From an uncultured Bacteroidota bacterium (GTDB lineage: Bacteria > Bacteroidota > Bacteroidia > Bacteroidales > P3), in NCBI GenBank assembly GCA_902790215.1, contig CADAQX010000017.1:18626-82625 (forward strand): a stretch of 64,000 nucleotides of DNA, in the 5' to 3' direction. This document shows positions 9,509 through 17,585 of this stretch, piece by piece (positions within the stretch are counted from its first letter, which is position 1; each line of letters begins with the position of its first letter). The position numbers and the translations under genes are program-made. The notes under the pieces are model-generated. The model did not search any database. It was not told the origin of the DNA and saw nothing but the letters and a program-made list of their open reading frames with translations.

Positions 9509-10765
9509 TTAGGTGGGACCGGCGGTGACGGTGGTGAGGCGGTTGAAGGCGGTCTGGGCGAGGGCGTGTAGTTGTTCGGGGGTGACGGTCTGGAGGGTGT
9601 TGAGCAGGTTGGTGGAGAGCCGTTCGTCGACCTCGGTGGCCACCATTTGGCGGTAACGGTCTGAGACTTCGAACACGCCGTCGATGCTGCGGATGAAGTC
9701 GCCCATCATGAAGTTGCGTACGCGGTCGAGTTCGTCTTGGGCGACGGGCTCCTGGCGCAGAAGGTCTATCTCGCGATTGATTTCCTTGAGGGCGTCCTGT
9801 GTGGCCGAGGCGGCGACGTCGGCTGTGATGTAGAACACGATACTGCCTCGGAATATCTGGGTGGTGCTGTAGATGCCGTAGGTGTAGCCTTTGTCTTCGC
9901 GCAGGTTGCTCATGAGGCGCGAGCCGAAGTATCCGCCGAGGACGGTGTTGAGCACCATGAAGCGGGTGTAGTCGATGCTGTGCCACTCGAGGGGTAGGAT
10001 GCGGCCAACGCGGATGGTGAACTGCACGGCGTTGGGCACGGTGATGTGGCTGACTGCATCGGTATAGGCTTCTGGGCAGGGCTCGGGGAGCGTCACGGCG
10101 GCGGTGGCGACGGAGGGGTCGGCCAAGGGTGCCAGGTGCTGCTCGGTAAGGTCGAGCAGCTCGGGGTCGATGGCTCCGCTGAGGACGATATGTGAGGTGG
10201 CGAGGCTGTAGTGGCGGTGGATGAAGTCGGCAATATCCTTGGGGGTGAGAAGGTCGAGGTCGTCGGGTGTGGCATAGGTGCCCAAGGGGTGGTTGGTTCC
10301 ATAGAGTAGTTCGTAGTAGCGGTTGCGGGCGAGATAGGAGGTCTTTTGGAAGCTAGTGCGGAGCTGTGCGCGGCGGTTGTTGATGTAGGCCTCGAAAAGT
10401 TGGGGGGTGACAACGGGTGAGTCGAACATCTGGCGTATGACGGGAAGGACGAGCCCGGCAAAGCGTCGGAGGAAGTAGAAAGAGATGTTGGCGGTGCAGA
10501 CGTCGGTCATGCGCTCGACGATGATGCCATGGAAGTCGATGAACTCGGCCATCTGCTGTGCAGTGAGCTTGGCGGTGGCTTCGCCGAAGAGCTGGTTGGC
10601 GGCGTGTGCCATGCTTTTGAGAGTCTGCCGGGCACTGCCTGCTTCGACGGTGATGTCGAGTTTGACCAGTCCAAGTGACTGGTTCGGGAAGAGGTAAAGG
10701 GTGTTGCCGTTGGGCAGGGTGTGTTCCTGCGGTATGAGGGGCTGGAGCGAAGGGGGTTGTAGCAT
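9509..10765 (-). CDS. M16 (pitrilysin-like) family protein without the zinc motif
   Basis: A 418-residue protein of the M16 peptidase family. It has the N-terminal LPNG-x-x-LYL strand, a helical region where the catalytic motif belongs, and a C-terminal half with the DRVRNFMMGDF helix. The inverted zinc motif HxxEH is absent; the aligned stretch reads MAHAANQLF. It is therefore probably the non-catalytic partner of a two-subunit M16 protease or a structural homologue. No signal peptide is evident, unlike many periplasmic M16 proteins. Its last 60 or so codons exist a second time at 4216-4394, so the current 3' end may have come with the island. The catalytic partner is not in this window. Confidence 0.8.
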   Translation of the reverse strand: MLQPPSLQPLIPQEHTLPNGNTLYLFPNQSLGLVKLDITVEAGSARQTLKSMAHAANQLFGEATAKLTAQQMAEFIDFHGIIVERMTDVCTANISFYFLRRFAGLVLPVIRQMFDSPVVTPQLFEAYINNRRAQLRTSFQKTSYLARNRYYELLYGTNHPLGTYATPDDLDLLTPKDIADFIHRHYSLATSHIVLSGAIDPELLDLTEQHLAPLADPSVATAAVTLPEPCPEAYTDAVSHITVPNAVQFTIRVGRILPLEWHSIDYTRFMVLNTVLGGYFGSRLMSNLREDKGYTYGIYSTTQIFRGSIVFYITADVAASATQDALKEINREIDLLRQEPVAQDELDRVRNFMMGDFIRSIDGVFEVSDRYRQMVATEVDERLSTNLLNTLQTVTPEQLHALAQTAFNRLTTVTAGPT

Positions 10766-10929
10766 GGGGATTGTTTGATTGTTTGATTGCTTGATTGTTT
10801 GATTGCTTGATTGCTTGATTGTGTTTTGTTGATATGTTGATACGTTGATATGTTGATATGATGCGAGTCGTATAAACTTATAAACTTATCAACGGACAAC
10901 GTATTTACACATTCAAGCATTCAAGCAAT
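10766..10929. repeat. Intergenic inverted short-period repeat tract
   Basis: Consecutive units of TTGATTGC/TTGATTGT, then GTTGATATGTTGATAC, a GATGCGAGTCGTATAAAC core, ATAAACTTATCAAC units, and finally CATTCAAGCATTCAAGCA. The outer and inner units are complementary, so the tract is a nested imperfect palindrome between the TonB receptor and the M16 gene. The same core recurs at 38335-38487 and, inverted, at 41583-41711. Confidence 0.75.
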
Positions 10930-13398
10930 TTAAAATGTGGCGCTGAGTTTGATGTTGAGTTGTCGGGCGGTGAGGTAGTTGGGTACGGCGTAGTAGTGGT
11001 TGGTGTAGTCGGCCACCCAGATGAAGGAGACGACGTTGTGGTAGTCGAAGAGGTTGAAGACTTCGATGCTTATGGAGAGGTCGCTGAATAACCGGCCGAT
11101 GCGTGAGCGGCGTATGCTTTCGAAGCGTGTGAGCTGGATGGTGTTGCCCCAGTCGGTGCGGAAGTAGGGGGGTATGTGGTATTGGTTGGAGCGGTCGGTC
11201 TGGTAGGGGTGTGTGGTGGGTGTGCGTGTGCCGTAGAGGAGGCTGAGGCTCATGCGCCACCAGGGGAATGAGGGGATGTAGTCCTGCAGGAAGATTTTGA
11301 AGCTGAACCGCTGGTCGGTGGGTCGGTTGATCCAGCCGAGGTTGTCGCCGAGGAGGTCTTCCTGGGTTTTCATGACGGAGATGCTTGCCCAGGATTGGAG
11401 TCCGGGGACGAGGTCGCCGTTGATGCGGAGGGAGGCTCCGGTGGCGTAGCCGACGGCTTGCTGGTCGGGGTTGTAGCGTATGCGGAGGTTGTCGATGGTG
11501 TAGGGGATGAGGTGGGTGATGTATTTGTAGTAGAGGTCGGCGGTGATGCGGAAGGGTTTGCCCCAGAGGGTGAGGTTCCAGTCGGCTGCGGCGGTGGCCT
11601 GGTAGGAGCATTGGGCTGGGATGCCGCTGCAGAGGGTGCCGTCGGGACGGCGCAGCTCGCGGTAGAGGGCGGGCTGCTGGTAGATGCCTGCGGCTACGCG
11701 GTAGAGGATGTCGGGTCCAGCATGAGGCTTGTAGCTTGCCGCGATGCGGGGCGAAAGGAGAAATTGAGAATTGAGAATTGAGAATTGAGAATCTTGCGGG
11801 TTGGAGGTGATGTAGTATTGCCCCCGGAGGCCGGCGGTGAGTTTGATGAGGTTGTCGTGGCGGGTGAAAAGGTTGATTTCGCGCTGGGCGTAGGCGATGC
11901 CGCGCAGGGTCTGCACTTGGTTGTCGGCGTTGCAGAAGAGCTGCAGTGCGGGAGCGAGGACGGTGGTGTCGTCGATGCCGGGCAGGCGGTGGTCGGTGGG
12001 GTAGGAGTAGTCGGCGCTGTCGACCCATTTCCATTCGCGCAGTCGTCCGGAGGTTTGCTCTATCTGCCCTTTGATTCCAAAATTCCAGGAGCCGAGGAGG
12101 GCGTAGCGCACCAGTTTGAGCTCGGTGTTGTAGATGGTCATGTCGAGGCGGTTGCGGGCGTGTTCGAGGAAGGTGCCCACGCCTTGGTCGAACTGGTGGG
12201 TGTCGGCGGTGTTTTCGCCCACGGCCACGGCATACAGCCAGTATTGGCTCTGGATGTCGTAGTTTTCCTGTTCGCGGTTGGAGAGGGCCGAGGTGATCCA
12301 TTGCATCTGGAAGTCGTCGTTGGGGTGGTAGTTGAGGGTGAAGGCTCCGAGGAGGGTGCGGTAGCGGTCGCGTTCAAGCCCGTCGAAATAGACGTCGAAC
12401 TTGAGCGATTGCTGGAAGCTGCCGAAGACGGTGGCGCGGGTGTAGGGGACGAGGCCGTAGAGGTTGTTGGTCCACACGGTGAGGAGGCTGAGGTCGAGGC
12501 TGTCGTTGACGCGGTAGCGGAAGATGCCCTGGAGGTCGGTGTAGGCGGTGGAGTAGGAGCCTTCGGTGTCCATGCTTTTGAGTATGTAGCGGTTGTTGTG
12601 GTGGCGGAGGCCGATGCCGTAGGAGAACCGTTTGCCCAAGGTGCCCTGCGCGGAGGCTGAGCCGCCCAGAAGGGAGAGGGCGAGGCGGTAGCGTTGTTCG
12701 ACGGGACGGCTGTAGATGATGTCGAGGACGGAGGACATGCGGTCGCCGTAGGTGGCGTCGAAGCCGCCGGGGGAGAAGAGCAGGTGGTCGACGAGGTCGG
12801 GATTGATGATGCTGAGCCCTTCCTGCTGTCCGCTGCGGACGAGTTGGGGACGGTAGATTTCCACCCCGTTGATGTATACCAGGTTCTCGTCGAAGGAGCC
12901 GCCGCGGACGGAGTACTGCGACGAGAGCTCGTTGTTGGAGCTGACGTCGGGCAGGGTTTTGATATAGGATTCTACGCCTTCGTTGGGACCTATGCTGTTT
13001 TCTATGCGCTTGATGTCTATCTGGGAAAAAGTGGTGGAGCGGATGCGGTCGTCGCTGACGGTGACGGGGTCGAGCTGGGTGGAGGAGGGTTTGAGGGTGA
13101 GGTCGAGGCGTCTCTTTTCGCCTTTGGTCAGCCTCAGGCGCAGGGTCTGCGTTTCGTAGCCGGTGCATGAGATGCGCAGCGTGACGCTGTCGGTTTCGCG
13201 GACGGTCAGGGTGTAGTATCCCCGGTGGTCGGCTGTGGCACCGTGCGGCGTCCGGCTGTCCACGACTCCCACTGTGGCATATTCCACTCCGCCGCCCTCG
13301 GCGGAAAGTATCCGTCCGTGCAGTGTGCCCTGCGCCATGAGGTTTGAGAAACAGCATGGTAGCAGGGTCAGTATGATTATGAAGATTGTCCTGTTCAT
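10930..13398 (-). CDS. TonB-dependent outer-membrane receptor
   Basis: An 822-residue protein with a signal peptide ending at MAQ (about residue 23). A carboxypeptidase-regulatory-like beta-sandwich domain follows (about 24-105; GYYTLTV and GYETQTL), then a TonB plug (SQYSVRGGSFDENLVYINGVEIY near 163-185) and a 22-strand-type barrel ending in Phe (LSATF). It imports an unknown ligand across the outer membrane with energy from TonB. No SusD partner is adjacent, so a glycan role is not supported; siderophore, cobalamin, peptide or plant-phenolic transport are all possible. An odd point is the stretch at 11761-11796, where intergenic-type repeat units are translated in frame within a barrel loop. 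Transcription appears separate from the M16 gene. Confidence 0.88.
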   Translation of the reverse strand: MNRTIFIIILTLLPCCFSNLMAQGTLHGRILSAEGGGVEYATVGVVDSRTPHGATADHRGYYTLTVRETDSVTLRISCTGYETQTLRLRLTKGEKRRLDLTLKPSSTQLDPVTVSDDRIRSTTFSQIDIKRIENSIGPNEGVESYIKTLPDVSSNNELSSQYSVRGGSFDENLVYINGVEIYRPQLVRSGQQEGLSIINPDLVDHLLFSPGGFDATYGDRMSSVLDIIYSRPVEQRYRLALSLLGGSASAQGTLGKRFSYGIGLRHHNNRYILKSMDTEGSYSTAYTDLQGIFRYRVNDSLDLSLLTVWTNNLYGLVPYTRATVFGSFQQSLKFDVYFDGLERDRYRTLLGAFTLNYHPNDDFQMQWITSALSNREQENYDIQSQYWLYAVAVGENTADTHQFDQGVGTFLEHARNRLDMTIYNTELKLVRYALLGSWNFGIKGQIEQTSGRLREWKWVDSADYSYPTDHRLPGIDDTTVLAPALQLFCNADNQVQTLRGIAYAQREINLFTRHDNLIKLTAGLRGQYYITSNPQDSQFSILNSQFLLSPRIAASYKPHAGPDILYRVAAGIYQQPALYRELRRPDGTLCSGIPAQCSYQATAAADWNLTLWGKPFRITADLYYKYITHLIPYTIDNLRIRYNPDQQAVGYATGASLRINGDLVPGLQSWASISVMKTQEDLLGDNLGWINRPTDQRFSFKIFLQDYIPSFPWWRMSLSLLYGTRTPTTHPYQTDRSNQYHIPPYFRTDWGNTIQLTRFESIRRSRIGRLFSDLSISIEVFNLFDYHNVVSFIWVADYTNHYYAVPNYLTARQLNIKLSATF
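11761..11796. repeat. Intergenic-type repeat translated inside the TonB receptor
   Basis: Four copies of the 8-9 base unit GAGAATTGA lie in tandem and read SQFSILNSQFL on the minus strand near residue 537-547. Similar GAGAATT/AGTTGAGA units fill non-coding gaps elsewhere in the window. Confidence 0.75.
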
Positions 13399-13440
13399 TA
13401 AAAAAAGCAGGTGATTAACGATGTATTTGAAAAAAAATTG

Positions 13441-13448
13441 TATTTTTG
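13441..13448 (+). promoter_or_regulatory. TAnnTTTG promoter element
   Basis: TATTTTTG preceded by an A/T-rich run and followed 59 bases later by the start of the MORN-like gene. It lies in the divergent gap with the TonB receptor. Confidence 0.6.
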
Positions 13449-13506
13449 CAAATTATTTTGACAGCGCAGGCTGTCGTGAAAGTGAAAAGTTAAAAGAATA
13501 AAGTAT

Positions 13507-14547
13507 ATGAAACAGAAAGTTTTGTTGTTGGTGCTATTGTTGGCGGGCATGGTCTGCCAGGCACAGAATCAGATTGACAAACAGGGACGCCGCCAGGGTC
13601 ATTGGCTGAAAACCGATAAACAGGGGGCCAAGGTGTATGAGGGCGATTTTGTCGACGGGTTGGAGACAGGCACGTTCACTTATTATTATCCCGACGGGAC
13701 GGTGCGCATCAAGAATGTATATACCGTGCCGGGCAGGATTTGCCAGCACGAGGTTTATGACTCCGAAGGCCATATGCTGGCCAAGGGTACCTTCAACCAG
13801 AAGAACCGCGACGGCCTGTGGGAGTTTTTCTCCAAAAGCGGGAAGAAGGTGAAGCAGACCAACTATAAGATGGGTGTGCGCCACGGGCAGCAGGTGATTT
13901 TCACTTCCAACGGCGACACTGCCGAGGTGAGCAACTGGAGCGACAACCACCGCCACGGCCGCTGGTGGAAGCGCATCGGCGAGAAGGGCTACATCACGGC
14001 CACCTATGTGCACGGCGGCATTGAGGGGAAACTGGTTGAATATGGCGAGGATGGACAGCTGGTGCGCGAGGGCGAATATGTCAACGGCGACCGCCACGGT
14101 CACTTCCGCTATTATGAGAACGGCAAAAAGGTGGTGGACGAAATATGGCGCACGGGCATTATGCGCGACAGAACGGTTCGCCTCATGGTGCCCGAGGAGA
14201 TGTATGTCTCGATTTACGACATCTATTATATGGCACCCCAGGGAAAGAGCAAAACCATTGTCTATCTCCACGACGGCACCAAGCTGGTTGACTTGGAGGA
14301 GGCCGAGAGGCTCTATGCGCATGTCGGCGACGGCCGTTTCACGCTTGCCAACAAGGAGGCCCGTATCATGGTGGCCACAGACTTGATTGTCGGTACAACC
14401 CGCGACAGCGAAGGACGCGAGGTGCTCAGTCTCGACCCCAAGCCCGATTTCGATGTCTTTCCCGACGAGGACTGCATGAAGATGCTCCACAGCCTCAAGC
14501 TCCAGCAGCAGACTATCGATGCCGGCGGCTCCTTCGATTTTGAATAA
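13507..14547 (+). CDS. Secreted MORN/YwqK-like repeat protein
   Basis: A 346-residue protein with a signal peptide (cleavage near CQAQ, residue 20). It has at least seven MORN-like repeats of the form G-x-x-x-G-x-W/F-x-x-Y-x-x-x-G (for example GLETGTFTYYYPDG and GDRHGHFRYYENG) between about residues 25 and 215. Bacteroidetes encode many such proteins, often annotated as YwqK-family antitoxin or MORN protein, but no toxin partner is next to it. The C-terminal 130 residues (EEMYVSIYDIYYM onward) are not repetitive and I do not recognise them. The location is periplasm or envelope; function is unknown. Confidence 0.75.
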   Translation: MKQKVLLLVLLLAGMVCQAQNQIDKQGRRQGHWLKTDKQGAKVYEGDFVDGLETGTFTYYYPDGTVRIKNVYTVPGRICQHEVYDSEGHMLAKGTFNQKNRDGLWEFFSKSGKKVKQTNYKMGVRHGQQVIFTSNGDTAEVSNWSDNHRHGRWWKRIGEKGYITATYVHGGIEGKLVEYGEDGQLVREGEYVNGDRHGHFRYYENGKKVVDEIWRTGIMRDRTVRLMVPEEMYVSIYDIYYMAPQGKSKTIVYLHDGTKLVDLEEAERLYAHVGDGRFTLANKEARIMVATDLIVGTTRDSEGREVLSLDPKPDFDVFPDEDCMKMLHSLKLQQQTIDAGGSFDFE

Positions 14548-14557
14548 TGCGAAAAAA

Positions 14558-14585
14558 AACAACGGCGCCTCACGGCGTCGTTGTT
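14558..14585. terminator. Hairpin after the MORN-like gene
   Basis: AACAACGGCGCC pairs with GGCGTCGTTGTT (one G-U) around a 4-base loop, preceded by eight A. The U-run is on the minus strand side, so as a plus-strand terminator it is weak. Confidence 0.5.
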
Positions 14586-14751
14586 CCCATTAAACACTAT
14601 TACAAAATCCTTTTTAGGTAAAACAAAAAAACCTAAACATTCGATTGACTTCTGGTTTGGGGCCTTTCTATCTCTCAAATGCGATTGCAAAATTACACAC
14701 TTTTTCTTAAATGGCAAGGGTTTAATTTACATTTTAACTATTTTTAACTAC

Positions 14752-16050
14752 ATGAAAATTGCCACCCATACATTAGGATGCAAGCTAAACTTTGCTGAAA
14801 CCAGCTATTTGCAAAAGCAGTTTGCCGAAAAGGGTTTTAACATTGTCTCGTATCGTGAGAAGGCCGATTTATATGTGATAAACACCTGTACGGTGACCGC
14901 TGTTGCTGAAAAGAAGTGCCGCAACGCCATCCGTCAGGCGCTCTCGCAAAACCCCGACGCCACGGTTGCCGTGATAGGGTGTTTTGCCCAAAACGGTGCC
15001 GAACAGATAGCGGCAATACCGGGCGTGGACATTATCCTCGGCAACGACAGCAAGCACTTGCTTCCGGAGGTGGTGGAGGCCTATTGGCAACACCGTGACG
15101 GGAAGGGGGCTCCCTATGTCAGTGTCGCGGCACCCGTCAGTTTCCAACCCTGTTATTCGGGAGGCGACCGCACGCGGACTTTCTTTAAGATTCAGGACGG
15201 CTGTGACTATTTCTGCACTTATTGCGCCATTCCCTTTGCACGCGGGCGCAGCCGCTCGGCAACCATTGCCGAGACCGTTGCTGTTGCGCGGGAGATTGCC
15301 GCCAGCGGAACCCGCGAGGTGGTCTTGACAGGTGTCAACACCGGCACTTTCGGCCTCCGTCACGGAGAGTCGTTTATCGACCTGCTGAGGCAGCTGGACA
15401 CGGTGGAACCCATTGCCCGTTACCGGATTTCCAGCATCGAACCCAATCTGATAACCGAGGAGATAGTGGACTTTGTCGCCTCGTCGCGCGCCTTTCTCCC
15501 CCATTTCCATATCCCTCTGCAGGCGGGTTCGGACAAGGTGCTGGGAATGATGCACCGCCATTACGATACTTCGCTTTATGCCAATCGTGTCGAGTATATC
15601 AAGAAGACGATGCCCGATGCCTGTATTGCGGCCGATGTCATTGCCGGATTCAACGGTGAGGACGAGAAGACCTTTGACGAAAGCGTCCGTTTCATCAGCC
15701 AGTTGCCAATCTCATACCTGCATGTATTCCCCTTTTCCGACCGTCCCGGCACGGCGGCTTTGAAGATGGGGGAGAAGGTGCCCGTTGCTGTCCGCAAAGA
15801 GCGTGGAGCCGCGCTGCAAGCCCTCTCCAACACCATGCGCCGTGCATTCATCCAAAGCCAGACCGGGAAAGAGCGCACCGTGCTGTGGGAGCACACCCGC
15901 CACGGCGACTCCGCCAACCCCGTGATGCAGGGATGGACAGACAACTACATCCGCCTGCAGCGGCTCTATGACGACTCTCTTGTTGGGGAAGTGACGCCGT
16001 TCCCCGTTACCGAATCAACAATTGTTGAAAACTTCGCTTGCGAAGATTAA
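14752..16050 (+). CDS. mtaB: tRNA t6A37 methylthiotransferase MtaB
   Basis: A 432-residue radical-SAM methylthiotransferase that adds a methylthio group to N6-threonylcarbamoyl-A37 in tRNAs reading ANN codons. The start ATG at 14752 gives the expected N-terminus KIATHTLGCKLN; an in-frame extension to 14581 is non-conserved. The UPF0004 domain holds the first cluster cysteines (CKLN, CTVT, CFAQ). The radical-SAM motif CxxxCxxC is at residues 151, 155 and 158. Family length is normal, with a TRAM-like end. The gene stands alone between the MORN-like gene and a promoter at 16062. Confidence 0.93.
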   Translation: MKIATHTLGCKLNFAETSYLQKQFAEKGFNIVSYREKADLYVINTCTVTAVAEKKCRNAIRQALSQNPDATVAVIGCFAQNGAEQIAAIPGVDIILGNDSKHLLPEVVEAYWQHRDGKGAPYVSVAAPVSFQPCYSGGDRTRTFFKIQDGCDYFCTYCAIPFARGRSRSATIAETVAVAREIAASGTREVVLTGVNTGTFGLRHGESFIDLLRQLDTVEPIARYRISSIEPNLITEEIVDFVASSRAFLPHFHIPLQAGSDKVLGMMHRHYDTSLYANRVEYIKKTMPDACIAADVIAGFNGEDEKTFDESVRFISQLPISYLHVFPFSDRPGTAALKMGEKVPVAVRKERGAALQALSNTMRRAFIQSQTGKERTVLWEHTRHGDSANPVMQGWTDNYIRLQRLYDDSLVGEVTPFPVTESTIVENFACED

Positions 16051-16061
16051 AAAAAATCTTG

Positions 16062-16069
16062 TATTTTTG
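16062..16069 (+). promoter_or_regulatory. TAnnTTTG promoter element
   Basis: TATTTTTG with a TTG about 21 bases upstream, 94 bases before the PurF-like gene. It probably drives the three-gene unit up to elbB. Confidence 0.6.
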
Positions 16070-16163
16070 TCAGCATGTTTATTACAGTGCATTTCTTGTA
16101 GTGTGCTGTGGTTTTGGTATTTATTTATTAATATAACATATATAAATTTAATCTTTTTACAAC

Positions 16164-17570
16164 ATGAGCGGTCTTTTCGGAATAATATCCCAAAAACCTT
16201 GTGCCTCGGAGCTCTATTATGGCACCGACTATCATTCTCATCTCGGCACCCGCCGTGCGGGCCTCAGCACCATCGACAACGGCGTGATGCACCTCAACAT
16301 CCACAACATCGAGAACACCCAGTTCAAGACCAAGTTTGCCTATGATGTGCACGAAATGCTTGGCAACAAAGGTATCGGCGTGATCAGCGACACCGATGCC
16401 CAGCCCATTGTGTGCAACTCGCATCTTGGCCGCTTCGCCGTCTGCACGGTGTCACGTATCAACAACGTGAGTGAGCTTGAGAAGATTTGTCTCGACAAAA
16501 ACCAGCAGTTTACCGAGCTGAGCATGGGGCGGACCAACCCCACCGAGCTGGTCGCCTTGCTTGTGACACAGGGCAAGACCTTCACCGACGGCATTGCCAA
16601 TGTGTACGAGAAGGTGCGGGGAAGTGTGTCGTTTCTCATTCTCACCAACGACGGCATCATCGCCGCCCGCGACCGCTATGGCCGCACTCCGCTTGTGGTG
16701 GGGCGGCGGGACAAGGATTATGTAGTAGCCTCCGAGTCCAACAGCTACGTGAACCTCGGCTACCGCACCGAATACTTCATCAAACCCGGCGAGGCTGTTC
16801 ATATCAGCCACGACGGCATCCACCAGCTCATTGAACCCAGCGACAAGATGCAGATATGCTCGTTCCTATGGATTTACTATGGGTTCCCTGCCGTCGAGTA
16901 TGAAGACATCAACGCGGAGGAAGTGCGCTACCGTCTGGGCGAAGCGATGGGAAAAAGCGACGATGTCGATGCTGACTATGTGTCGGGAATACCCGACTCC
17001 GGCGTGGGCATGGCTCTTGGCTATGCCGTCGGCAAAGGCATTCCCTACAAGCGCGGCATCCTCAAATACACCCCTACCTGGTCGCGCAGTTTCATGCCCG
17101 TTGACCAGGAGTCGCGCAGCCTTGTGGCCAAAATGAAACTGATACCCTCCCACAAAGTCCTCGAAGGAAAGGATGTCGTGTTCTGCGACGACAGCATCGT
17201 CCGCGGCACCCAGCTCAGGGATCAGGTGCGCATGCTCTATGCCAACGGAGTGAAACACATACATGTCCGCATCAGCTGCCCGCCGCTGCTCTACGGCTGC
17301 AACTATCTCAATTTCTCAACTTCCAAGACCGACAACGAACTGATTACCCGCCGGGTGATTGCCGAACTCGAGGGGGGAGAGGTGCGCAACCTGGAGGCTT
17401 ACCGCGACGAGACCTCAAAGCAGTACGCCAATCTCGTGGAGACCATCCGCAAGACTGTCGGTGTCGACACGCTCAAATTCAACTCCCTTGCCACCGTCTG
17501 CGAAGCCATCGGCCTGCCCAAGGAACGGCTCTGCACCCACTGCTTCGACGGCAGCTCTTATGGTGAATAA
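16164..17570 (+). CDS. PurF-like amidophosphoribosyltransferase paralogue lacking the Cys nucleophile
   Basis: A 468-residue protein with the architecture of glutamine PRPP amidotransferase: an N-terminal Ntn-glutaminase domain and a C-terminal phosphoribosyltransferase domain with an intact PRPP loop (DDSIVRGTQ near 342). The C-terminal CTHC pair (457 and 460) resembles the Fe-S ligand region of PurF. The glutaminase nucleophile, which should be Cys directly after the initiator Met (MCG...), is Ser here (MSGLFG). The protein may therefore use free ammonia or have lost glutaminase activity. Bacteroidetes carry such paralogues besides a true PurF, so purF is not assigned. It is followed after 15 bases by a secreted helical protein. 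Confidence 0.78.
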   Translation: MSGLFGIISQKPCASELYYGTDYHSHLGTRRAGLSTIDNGVMHLNIHNIENTQFKTKFAYDVHEMLGNKGIGVISDTDAQPIVCNSHLGRFAVCTVSRINNVSELEKICLDKNQQFTELSMGRTNPTELVALLVTQGKTFTDGIANVYEKVRGSVSFLILTNDGIIAARDRYGRTPLVVGRRDKDYVVASESNSYVNLGYRTEYFIKPGEAVHISHDGIHQLIEPSDKMQICSFLWIYYGFPAVEYEDINAEEVRYRLGEAMGKSDDVDADYVSGIPDSGVGMALGYAVGKGIPYKRGILKYTPTWSRSFMPVDQESRSLVAKMKLIPSHKVLEGKDVVFCDDSIVRGTQLRDQVRMLYANGVKHIHVRISCPPLLYGCNYLNFSTSKTDNELITRRVIAELEGGEVRNLEAYRDETSKQYANLVETIRKTVGVDTLKFNSLATVCEAIGLPKERLCTHCFDGSSYGE

Positions 17571-17585
17571 TCTTGCAATCCGATA

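Noticed and set aside
12374-13357. A long alternative frame within the TonB receptor
   Set aside because: Arg/His/Pro-rich shadow frame; the receptor frame has a signal peptide, plug and C-terminal Phe.
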